This document shows, piece after piece, positions 34,806 through 45,089 of a stretch of 64,000 bases of DNA. Each line of letters starts with the position of its first letter. Within the stretch, counting starts at the first letter, position 1. A model generated the notes under the pieces. The model ran no database searches. It was not told where the DNA came from and worked only from the letters and a program-made list of their open reading frames with translations. This stretch comes from Thuidium tamariscinum (lineage: Eukaryota; Streptophyta; Bryopsida; Hypnales; Thuidiaceae): assembly GCA_947034885.2 (NCBI GenBank), contig OX344758.2, positions 20,921,067 through 20,985,066 on the forward strand, in the 5' to 3' direction. The position numbers and the translations under genes are program-made.

Positions 34806-37033
34806 CTCCGAAACACTGAAGACAAAATAGAAACATTGATGTTGAGATTATTCAAGCTCAAATGTAAACTACTCCACCCAATTGGTTGACATGTGCCATG
34901 CCACCACCTTGGATACAAATCTCTTCTTCAACAATACAATATTCCGTTGTATTTTTAGTTGAATTGTTTCAAATTCAAGGGTTCAAACTAACTTATTCTT
35001 TGTATTCCACCTAGCTTCAATGTTCATAGGCACATCACTTTCTTTTAATTCAAAGAAACGGAAGCTATCACCTGCATTTATGCACAAAAATTAAATTATC
35101 ATCAATGTGAAGACAAAGAACTCATGGTCTTTACTTGACAAAATATTTAGCCATATGCCAAATCAACCACCAAGCGATGAATCCTATATTTTCAAATGTG
35201 CACTATAGAAGCAACTCTAAAATGCATTCAAAACTTCTCAAAGTTATCAATTAAAGAATAGAAACCAAGTATCATTGAGAAGATAATGTTCAACAAGTCT
35301 TACCTTTATGATAGAAGATTCCCCAATTTGAAATTGGGACAATAAATTTGTTTTCTATAGAACAACACTTCTTGACAAGTTCTACAATCTCAATTAGAAC
35401 AAATATATGAGGTTTTTTTTTCTAGTGATTTTATCGCCAGCTTCCTGCTCTTGCTCACTAGTGTTCGTGGCTCCCTCCCAATATTGGCCTATGGTTGGAG
35501 GACACAGAGAGCTTTACTGTAGATGAACAGTACCAAAAAAAACACCTTGAAATATATCAATAGGAAAAGTTGCTTGTATCACCCTTAAACCCGTCCAATA
35601 AATCCACCACACTCTTAGAAACCTTTCTAAAAAATTTGTCACCCACCACCAAACCTTTAAAGGATCCTATTAGGAAAGAATAGTGTAACCAAAGCTTCAC
35701 TTGAGGTACTATTACTTGAATGCAATGTACTCTCTTCTCTTGACAGACAATCGATAATGATACCCTTTAAAACCAATTTGCCTTCCATTGGTGGGTTATC
35801 AATGATGATACCGCTTGAAGTGCGCCTTGGAGTCATGTCTAAGATTGCATCCAATTTCACAAGTGATAGCCGGTTGTCTTGTGCCATAGTCTCTAAGAAT
35901 TATCCTAAAGTCAACTTGCTCCAAATTCCTAAATCTAGAAGACAATGAACTTGCTCTCTCTTTAGTCCAAGACTTTCATCTCTTATCTACTATATTTGGC
36001 TATTCTACTATTTTGAGGCAAGGACAAATTTTCTATCAAGAATTCAAAATTGTTAAGTTTCATAATCTCCCCAAAACAACTATTGTAATGACCCAAATAT
36101 AAGCATGGAACTACTCTAGAGCATGGAATTTACAACTTGGCAATAGCACATGCAAAATTGCAATATAATATAGGCGTGAAATTGCTCTTTTACTTGAGCC
36201 TCTTATTTTAACCTTTTATTTTAGTTTTCTACTCTGCAGTTGTTACTCCTCGCATAGACCTTTCCAACAGTAAGTTACAAAGAATGCAACTGGGGGTACA
36301 CGGTTCCAGGGATTGCACTATTACAAATGAAACAAACAAAAAAACAACTTTATTAAAGGTATCTCTCTCGTGATCTGACACTCTGCAATTCATCGGAGCC
36401 GGTTCCGCACATTGAAGAAGAATCCAATTGTTATGAGCAATTCTCACTGGTTCACAATCCCATACAATTCTTGAAGGTTGTGCACGTGATTCAGAGCAGA
36501 GCACTAGCCTTGATAACATGCTTTCCAGAAACTATAGCACTCTTCTCAATCCGATTGAGTGACAAAACTATAGTACACGACAGAACCTAGAACCCAGAAC
36601 CTCCAAGTATTCCTATCACCAAAGAACAAAACGAAATAAGAAGTTAACACCTCTAATTGTCAAAAATCCAAGTCTGAACTTAGCTGCAAATTCGCGAACA
36701 CCGGTCTTCAGTTCAATTCCCCAAAATTTGCAATCTTCCTGTCCTACAACGCTAAGTTTTGCATGTTGACCACTGGAAGAGAATATAGGCTACAGATCAC
36801 GCCAACGAGAAACTGAGGAGGGGAAAGGGGCTGAGAGTGGTGCGACCACCCTTGGCGATCGGCAGTTGTAAATCGATGATCAACTGTCCAGCAACTCATG
36901 TCTACTCATCACAAAAACTTGGTAGAGAGAAGTTGTTGTATTTGCAACTGTAATTTGTCCACGCTATAATTGTATGGGAACTCTTTCTTCTTTTTCTCTT
37001 TGCCATATGAGTAAGGTTCTTCAGCCCTTCGCC
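34806..37033. other. Intergenic DNA with unassigned open pieces
   Basis: A minus-strand open piece at 35887-35657 (KLDAILDMTPRRTSSG) and another near 36519-36229 have protein-like composition but match nothing I know. 36700-37033 is GC-richer and lies before the S15A fragment; it could be what remains of that gene's promoter and leader. Confidence 0.35.
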
Positions 37034-37157
37034 ATGGTGTGCATCAGCACTGTTCTCATCAATGCCCTCAAGAACATGTCCAATGCTAAGAAGCGCAGTT
37101 AGCACTCATCCGCCTTCCTCAAAGGTCGTGATTCCATCCTGCAGAGGCTCGGTGAGT
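37034..37157 (+). pseudogene. 5' fragment of a ribosomal protein S15A (uS8) gene
   Basis: The ATG at 37034 opens MVCISTVLINALKNMSNAKK, close to the strongly conserved N-terminus of cytosolic S15A (uS8, small subunit), with one extra codon and an Arg-to-Cys change. A TAG follows after AAGCGCAGT. In another frame PPSSKVV, then TCC-ATC-CTGCAG, still recall the next conserved part. After about 37157 the similarity is lost at a GTGAGT. It is a broken 5' fragment, not a functional gene. Confidence 0.6.
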
Positions 37158-40100
37158 AGTCGCTCATCACTATCATCTCTTTCGTTGCCCCTCGCTTTTC
37201 TTCTCTTTTCTTTCATTGCCTAATCGTAAGAGGGCCATTAGGTCAGTAGTTGGCAGAATCTGGATTGAAACCAGTGAAGAGGGTTCCACATTAAGGCGGG
37301 TTAGTGTTATTGGTATGTGCTTTAGGCATGGCCTTGACGTGATGTAACCTAACTGAGGACTTAATCGTAGGCGCACTAGTTTTGGCGATGAGTAGGCAAC
37401 TTATTCTCATATTAGTCAATTTTCTTAAAATTAATGTTCTGTTGGCAAATGAAAAATGATTCCAATGCACCGGATAATGCATTAGTTGGATGCCATATGC
37501 AAAAGTTATGAATGTTCAAAGTTTTATTGCGAGATGACCTGAAACAACAACTCTTGAATTGATATTTAGATAGCCTATGCCCTCTAGATGGATATATACC
37601 AATATTTGAATTTTTTAGGGTTTTGATTTTGTGAGTATTAAATTAAAGATCAGTGCTCGAGTTTCACCTTGGCTCAAGGATTACCTGACAATGCAATCTG
37701 TAGGATTAACTTGAAGGAAGTTGGGTGAGTTCTGCAAATTAACTATGTTAAGAAACTTGTTCATCGCAGACTAGCTTGTGTTCTTGATGTTTGACAGCTG
37801 CGTTGTTTATGAACTTTTGTTATAGCTCTGCCTACTACGCAGTGGTCCTAGCACTCTAAATTTTATGTTCTACTTGTGAAGTTCTCATTATGAGTTCAAG
37901 TAGTATTTATGCATTTGACATATTTTACTTTATGACATTACAAGATACATTAGAGAGTTGAACAATAGATCAAACAAGTGTGGTGTTATTAGCCCCCAAC
38001 ACAACATTGGAGTTGGAGAGCTCAAAGCTTGGACTGCACAACTTCTTCTTTTTTGTTAGGTATGTGTGTTGACTTCTTTATGTTTGTATCCTTCTTTATT
38101 GTTTTGTACACTGTGGGGAGGCTCTCTATTTCACCTTTTCTAGTGATAGGTTGCAATTTCCTAGTGTGATTCAAGTGGGTTCCAACCAATGTAGGATTGA
38201 TACTTGGCATAAATTAAAAGGAGTTATTTTTTGTTGGAATAGAGAGCCCTCTATGGTATTCTGTTGAAGACAACTTTCTTTCATGTAGGATTCCTAGCTT
38301 TTAAAATTTGTTTTCATAAAATGTATCCACGGAAGTTGTTTGGCATTAGACCAAGCAAGAAAATGAGTTGTTTCACATGTTTAAGGGATGGCATAAATGG
38401 AATGTGAGTCAGACTATGACATAAAATATGTTCTTCATATCTCTTGCATTCTTTGACACGTGCATTGGATCTATGGTTTTGTTTTTCAATCATGAGGGTA
38501 CTATTGAAATTTGTATGCCTTGAATGTAATTGAAGGAGCTTTTTTGAGGACCAATTTTATCTAGTGTATTTGCATTTCAATCTTGGGAATCATTTATCCT
38601 AATATTGGTATCTGGTGATTGGCAATTTAGATACATTGTTTTGACTACCTAAGTTGGTATTGTGGACCACAACTAAGCCTAGAGAAAGAATGTAGAAAAC
38701 AAGGTCCTCAATTCTTTTACTAAGGAGTCTGGTTTGTGATTAATCTAATTTTCCTGGTGTTGATGATAGAAGAATACAACTTGGGTAAAAAAATACGTAT
38801 TTCACCTCAGACCATGTATTTCCGTATAAAACTTACATGATATTGTAGTTCATGTTTACTGTATTATGTATGGTGTACTTTATTTATTACAATGTAATTG
38901 AATTGAGTAGTAGGAATTCAAGGTCATAGTCGGTAGTCTTGGAAAGTGTAGTGCAAACAGGCAAGTAAGGGAATTTATCTGTGCCCCTCTGTGCCAAATG
39001 TGTGGGACATGTTGAATCGGAAAGTAATGAAGAATTTGATGTAGAAACGCTAAAACCTCGAATGCGAGGTGTAAGTGAACATTAACCTCAGAAGTATAGA
39101 AGTGAGGAAGTAAATAGTGGGTATTCTTTTTTGCGCTTTAATATAATTCATTGAAGGTACAAGACATGTGCATGTAGTCATTGAAAAGTAGGTTCTCATA
39201 ATGAAGTGAATTAGTGAATATAAAAAAATAGAATTAAATTCAAGCATTAGTAAGGAAGTACTCATGTATAATTAGTTGTATTCAAGCGCGTCGAGGTGAG
39301 TATTCCTATTTTAAAATCAATTGGTATTTAAATCAAATTTCAGATAGATGTTAATTATAATTAAAAATCAATTAGCATGCCCTAACGATACACAAATGTA
39401 GGACTACAATTGACACAATTGGGCATGCAATTTTTTTTGACACAAATGAAACGGAATTTCATTGGAAAAAATAGAATACAAGACCCTAGCCACTAGTGGC
39501 CTGGAGGAACTAAGAGTAGGCATATTATTTTGGAAGATGACATCTCTTGTATCCAAAAAAATAATATTTTTTTCTTTTGGGGCTTTGAAAGAGCATTTAT
39601 CTACAATGTGATTTATACTATATATTTTCTTTTTCATTGGAGGTTGACTTAACACTTCACCGCATTAGTGGACCTGCTTATTGTAGTTGTCCAATGGAAC
39701 ATTGATAGTTCCTTTCTAGTAGTCGATCATCTTGACGTGGCGGAGCGTGGCGTTGTCCTAACATTTTCTGCAATTTTAAACAACATGAAATATTTCCAAA
39801 ATATATTGATAGGAATTAACTTACTAGTTTTCAAGTGTTGGCAAACCTCAGGGGGTGCACTTAGAATTCTTATACACGTCACGTGCATTTAAAACCTACA
39901 ACCTCTACTTTATGTCCTAAAATTTAAATTTAAATCCTACTTTTAAAGCTTATGTTTTGAATTATTGATATTTTTTCTTGTTAATGATCATTAATTATAA
40001 ATTTTTGAAGTAAAAAGATACACTCTAAAGCTAAAAATAACTTTCACACCCCTACTTTATTTATTTTCTAAATGTCTAAAAAATGAAAAAAAAAATCCTA

Positions 40101-40549
40101 AAAATTAGATTCCTATTGAAAGTTTCTTTTTCTTGAATATTTGATGCAATAGTTCTCTAAATGTGATCTCTATAAATATTTGAGTTGAAAAACATGCTAG
40201 TTTAATTAGTTCATTTTTCAACTTCTTCTAGAAAACATATGATATGTTATTTAAGATGAAAGTTATTAGCAATAGAAGCCTATAGACATTATTAAACAAA
40301 ATTCAAAATTATAGTTTGAAATTATAGTTTATGAAAAAGTATTAGGAGGTTGTAGAATTCACTTAATCACACATGGATGTGTATAAATTCTCTAAGTGCA
40401 GTAGTGCCCCCTTGAGTGGCAAACAAACCTCATTTTTGACCGCTCATGAACTACTTTTTTGGCTTCCCGTGACTCATTTAATTCTCCAACTTCTATTTAC
40501 TGATTATCTGAATGAGAGCAGTTCCTCTAGCAATGTCGAGGGTTTTTTG
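37158..40549. other. No gene seen
   Basis: About 3.4 kb of AT-rich DNA with only short unsupported open frames. I recognise no bounded element. Confidence 0.45.
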
Positions 40550-40744
40550 CACTATAAGAAACCTATGTTTTAGATGACGGATTTTAAATAACATTCAATG
40601 TATCAACCCGTGTTTTATGTCCAAACTAATGTCCGCCATAACATCTTGATGTTATGGCGGACATTAGTTTGGACATAAAAACACGAGTTGATACATTGAA
40701 TGTTATTTAAAATCCGTTATCTAAAACATAGGTTTCTTATAGTA
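40550..40744. mobile_element. Palindromic CACTA-type MITE
   Basis: It begins CACTATAAGAAACC, the terminal signature of CACTA (En/Spm) transposons, and ends GGTTTCTTATAGT. The two arms (about 97 bp each) are about 95% complementary over their whole length and meet at AACATCTTGATGTT near 40647. There is no ORF. A half copy lies at 41165 and a relative at 59197. Confidence 0.8.
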
Positions 40745-40754
40745 TTTAAAACAT

Positions 40755-40902
40755 AGGTTTCGAGAGAGAGCGCGTGCAAACTACATTCTCATTCACGTTC
40801 AACGGGTCGGGAGGGGTAACAGCTTCCAAGAGCGAGACTGCGAGAGAGAGAGCTTGCAAACTACATTCTCATTCACGCTCAACGGGTCGGGAGGGGTAAC
40901 AG
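40755..40902 (+). repeat. Tandem duplication of about 80 bp
   Basis: Two units share GAGAGAGAGC, GCAAACTACATTCTCATTC, AACGGGTCGGGAGGGG and TAACAG. They lie at about 40761-40822 and 40842-40902. A (GA)n start and GC-rich end are common to both. Confidence 0.7.
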
Positions 40903-41164
40903 GGTATGATGCTTCTTGATCAAGCGGCTTGATCGAACCCATGATGGCACGCCATGCAAAGTACTCCAGTTGGTAATTTAGAGTTCTCCTTTTACTGTAT
41001 AGTCAGGTCCAGCTCATTTACAAATTCTTGCATACACAGGGAACAAAACTTCACTGCTGCCAATTTTTGATGCCCTCCCAAGGGCAGAAAAATTATTTTT
41101 TTAACATGAAATTTTTTTCACAAGATCCTCTCTATGTTAATAACACATGTGACAAATGTAATAA

Positions 41165-41272
41165 CACATCTTGATGTTATGGCGGACGTTAGCTTGAACA
41201 TAAAAACACGGGTTGCATCATTGGATGTCACCTAAAATCCATCATCTAAAACACAAGTTTCTTATAGTGTGT
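41165..41272 (-). mobile_element. Half copy of the CACTATAAGAAAC MITE
   Basis: Runs from CATCTTGATGTTATGGCGGAC to TTTCTTATAGTG and matches one arm of 40550-40744 with several changes; the other arm is missing. Confidence 0.65.
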
Positions 41273-41794
41273 TGCTTCAAGCATTGCTTCGTTCTTGATA
41301 GCACCATAGGCATTGCTACAAATGTTGCACCCCCCCTTATTCTAGATTTCTAGTAGTGGCTCATCATTCTTCAAGAAGCGAAAGCAACCTACAAAATTCT
41401 CCTTCCTCGCTCCTCCTGAATTAGTTACCGTAAGTACATTAGTAATTGTACATTTTTTAATCACAGCCTTTGATCTTCATGATCCAAGGATGTAAGAAGC
41501 AAGTTGAAAAGAGAAGTTATGAGTAGTAACTTGAAATGGCAATGGTGATGTATTGTCCATGGGATGGTGCCACATTAATATTGAAAAGTAAAAAAATGGA
41601 TATTATGAAATAAGGATTTATTGAGCGATGGCAAGTTTTTGTTTAGACTTTAGCAAGCCTAACTGCCTAAGTTCTTTTATTTTATTGGATGATTAAATAT
41701 TGTAGTAGAAAAGACAAACCCTAGCCACTTATTTTGTCTTGTATTTTGGTTTCAATAGGATTGCAAAAAACACCTATATTATTTTGACAAGAAG

Positions 41795-41932
41795 AACAGG
41801 AGGGCATTACCTCTTGGGGTATTTTGTATAGCATATAACTATACCCCTCTCTCGACTTTCTGAAAACAAAAAGTCAAAGGGGGATATAGTTACATGCTAA
41901 AATAATACCCTAGGGGGTAATACCCTCTTGTT
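41795..41932. mobile_element. Palindromic MITE inside the outer element
   Basis: The arms begin AACAGGAGGGCATTACC and end GGTAATACCCTCTTGTT. Complementarity runs with mismatches over the whole 138 bp (TAACTATACCCC against GGGGATATAGTTA). No coding capacity. Confidence 0.65.
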
Positions 41933-42437
41933 TTTTGTATGTTTACAACTTTGTGTCACACAATGTGTGCTAATTTATTTTTTAGCCATAACTTTTTGGC
42001 TCTAAATGATTCAAGTTTTGTAAGAAAGGCACCCATGACAATTATACACCTTCCTTAATTTTTTTGTAATTCAAAAAAATATTTAAATATCCAAAAATAC
42101 ACCCCAATTCAATATTACACTACCAATGTAGAAATTTTTAGTATTATTGGGTGAATGCAAGAAACACTTGTACTATTTTTTGTCACAACTTAAGTGTTGC
42201 TCTGTTTTTTGGCCATAACTTTTTTGTTTAAGCTCCAAATTTCTTAAGATTTATAGAAAAGGTATTCATGACTATTATACACGTTTCCTAATTTTTTCCT
42301 AATTTTTAAAAATAATTTAATATTAAAATAGTACTAGTGATTGAATGTCACAAATGACAATTTGGAGGTTTTTAGTACTATGGAATACCTTTTTTGAAAA
42401 GTTACCTTATGAAATTTTGCAAAGTTTTTCCTACTAT

Positions 42438-42701
42438 GGTCAATTTCGTTAAAATGGCGGTATTCCGAGTGCCATTTTGCCAAATTCCAGTGCCATTTTG
42501 CCATATTCCAGTGCCATTTTGCCATATTCCATGTGCCACTTTGACAAATTTCAAGTGTCATTTTGACATTTTTGTGTACCATTTTGACATAGAGGCATAG
42601 TGGTAGAAGAAAAAAATGTGCCATTTTAACGGAATATCATGCCAATTTAATGGAATGTCATGCCATTTTAATGGACTATCGCCATTTTAACGAAATTGAC
42701 C
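42438..42701. mobile_element. MITE with 22-bp perfect ends and GCCATTTTGCC tandem repeats
   Basis: The first 22 bases (GGTCAATTTCGTTAAAATGG...) are the exact reverse complement of the last 22. The interior is made of about 22-24-bp tandem repeats of the type GTGCCATTTTGCCATATTCC, which drift to GCCATTTTAACGGAAT-like units on the right side. No meaningful ORF; open frames across it merely reflect the repeats. Confidence 0.75.
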
Positions 42702-43049
42702 ATTACTATAGAATACAACTTCTAAGAAGAGGGATTTTTGATTGCCTATTGCAATAAAGTTTTGCATGGGCCTAAAATGAGCAGCATTCCCAATGAATTT
42801 TTGAATAATAAAAAATATAATTTAATTTTTTGTTTCAATATTTGAAAAAGGATTCAAATTACAAACAATGAACATTTTTAATATTAATTTTTTGAATGGT
42901 CTAAATAATTTCCAAAAATAAAAATGAAAAACTATGATTTTCTAGCATAATTATGAGTTTCTATCTTTGAGTTGGACTCTAGGGTACATGATAGGACTAT
43001 ATAGCCCTCCAAATTTTGTGCAATGTAGACTTCTTTTCTATAAGTTCGT

Positions 43050-43272
43050 GATTTAGTACTATGAGTACTACAAGTATTGTGAGTATTATATAGAGTTTGA
43101 AAGAAGAAATGTGGACCATCTATTGAAATTAAAATCTATGGTTTTGATGATACATGGATTGGATCCATGTGTCATCAAAACCGTAGATTTTAATTTCAAT
43201 AGATGTTCCACATTTCTTCTTCCGAACCCTATATAATACTCACAATATTTGTAGTACTCATAGTACTAAATC
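43050..43272. repeat. 223-bp near-perfect palindrome
   Basis: The arms of about 108 bp run from GATTTAGTACTATGAGTAC to its complement, with a centre at about 43161 (CATGGATTGGATCCATG). The arms are well over 90% complementary. Probably a MITE; its RNA would form a long hairpin. Confidence 0.8.
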
Positions 43273-43847
43273 AGCAAAAACCAAAAATGCAACAAATAGT
43301 ACAAGTGTTTCTTGCATTCACCCTATTTAGCACCCAAGAAAATGAATTTTGACTTGAAATTTGGATGTGATGATCTTTTGGTCTATTGGCTAAAGGAATT
43401 TTTCAAATAATTATTTTTATGTAGTGTAGAAGTTTACAAAGTGAGCCTCTTTCTCCCTATATTTTGAAACATGTAAAAAATGATTTTGGTGAGTTTTTTG
43501 GTGAATGGCCATGTCCATAAAGTTGTTGGAAATAGAAAATTTGTGTTTCATTTTTAGTAAAATTTTCTATTTTTTCCTAATCAAAACATCAAATATGAAT
43601 TTTCTTGAGGATTGGCACTTTTCTAGTTTTCCTACTTAGAGAATTTTTCTGCACATTTCCTTTGGTAGTTACCTTTGTCTTAAAGGTGTATGCATCAAAC
43701 ATATCTTTTAAGTTTCTTAAAAATTATTTTTCTAATTTTAAAGTACTCCCCAAAAAATCATGAATATGCAACAAAATTAACAAATATATGTTTCTTGCAA
43801 TCACCTTCCTACTCTATCTAAGGGTTGCATTACATTTAAAGGTTGGG

Positions 43848-44388
43848 CTAATTCAACCCATTAGCCAATGATGTGTTCATCTAGGTGAAGAAAGAAGGTC
43901 CTTATACTAGTGGGGTAGTGGTAGGTGCAACAAACCATATGAGATTTGTGATTTAGGATAAAAAAGAACTCCACCACTCATGGTTAATTGAAAATGCAAG
44001 AGTTGTGATGAAAGTTGAATTTCAAACCTCAATTAGGCACAATAGAATATATGTTTTTTTAAACTTTAAACTAAGAAAAGTTGGAGAATCAAGCAAAATT
44101 TTATTTCCAAAAATCCATTTGAGATTCCAACACTCCAACTAAAAGTTCTGGACAAATTTTAGAGAGGGTGTTTGAAAATGTCCAAAAAATTATCCCTTCC
44201 ACCCCCTCCTAAAATTTGTCCAGAACTCTTATATAAGGGTTCAAAATTTCAAAAAAATTCTTGGAGATAAAATTTAGGTTGGTTGTCCTATTTCTTCTCG
44301 TTTAGTTTTTTTTTAAAAAGCTATTATACTATGCCTAAATGAGGTTTAGAATTCAATATTGAGCATAATACTTGTGTTTTTGCTTAAC
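43848..44388 (+). repeat. Left arm of a large inverted repeat pair (contains a palindromic MITE)
   Basis: Read in reverse complement this arm matches 55845-56379: GGGTTGAATT, CATTGGCTAATG, GTGGTAGGTGCAACAAACC and TTAGGCA occur in order. Within it, 44021-44351 is itself palindromic, with ends AAACCTCAATTAGGCA and TGCCTAAATGAGGTTT and a centre near 44205. The two arms enclose about 11.5 kb. Confidence 0.7.
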
Positions 44389-44785
44389 CATTAGCCGCTT
44401 TATTTTTTGTAAACAAAATTAGAAAGTATTGAAAATGATACAATCTAAGTAGTAGAGAATTTTCTACTTGAGTGAGTGAATCCAATTGTGATCCTTTTCT
44501 TGAGGTCATAGTCTTTACAAATTCCATCTAATATGTATAATATTGTTGTAGGAACACAAATTTTTTAGCATTGTGGAAATTTATAATTTATTCATATGTT
44601 GCCTACAAAAACACAATTTAGAAGATTTGAAAGTATCTTATTCACTTCTACTAAGATCCTATATACAATAAATTAATAGTTTCTTAATACAAACAATGTA
44701 CAATTGCATATTCAAATACATTTAGGCGTCATTACTTTATGAAAATCAAAGTATTGTTGTTTTTACTATCAACTCTCTATTGTAC

Positions 44786-45089
44786 TGAAACGAACAAAAT
44801 TTACCGCAATCCATGCACACATTAATCATACACGTTAATCCTGGCCATTTACTCATAAGCTCTTTCTTATTGATCAGTGTTTTCTCGATACAGAACCCCC
44901 CTGGACTTGGCTCGCTCAGCCCTCCTTATCCCTCCTCTCTCAGCCGATCCTAACTGATCTCTATGCGGTTACTGTAACAGTTTATGCATGTCTACCCTGG
45001 CTTTATGCTAGGACCATTCTGGTCGGAATAGTTGTCCTGTATAGCTTCACTCACTAACTCCATAGCTCGGTCTGAATTTCCCGTTATCA
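44786..45089 (-). repeat. 3' LTR of the Ty3 element
   Basis: 304 bp, direct repeat of 52837-53140 with two differences (45072 and 45083 region). On the minus strand the pol reading frame runs about 33 codons into this LTR and stops at 44992. Confidence 0.92.

Larger units (their letters stand above)
42149..43323. mobile_element. Inner GGGTNATTGCAAGAAACA element with TATT target duplication
   Basis: The left end is GGGTGAATGCAAGAAACACT. The right end is its exact complement, followed in each arm by TGTACTATTT. TATT flanks both sides (42145-42148 and 43324-43327). It sits inside a relative of the same family and itself hosts a tandem-repeat MITE (42438-42701) and a long palindrome (43050-43272). 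Confidence 0.8.
41756..43806 (+). mobile_element. Outer GGGTNATTGCAAGAAACA-family element carrying nested insertions
   Basis: The left end is an eroded (G)GATTGCAAAAAACACC and the right end is TTTCTTGCAATCACC. Once the inserts at 41795-41932 and 42149-43323 are set aside, the remaining sequence is collinear with 22168-22720 (GGCCATAACTTTT; TTTAGCACC; TTATTTTTATGT-GTGTAGAAGTT). It is non-coding. It is the oldest layer of the stack here. Confidence 0.6.

Noticed and set aside
42334..42624. Open frames of repeating WNMAKWH-like residues
   Set aside because: They only reflect the 22-24-bp tandem repeats of the MITE.
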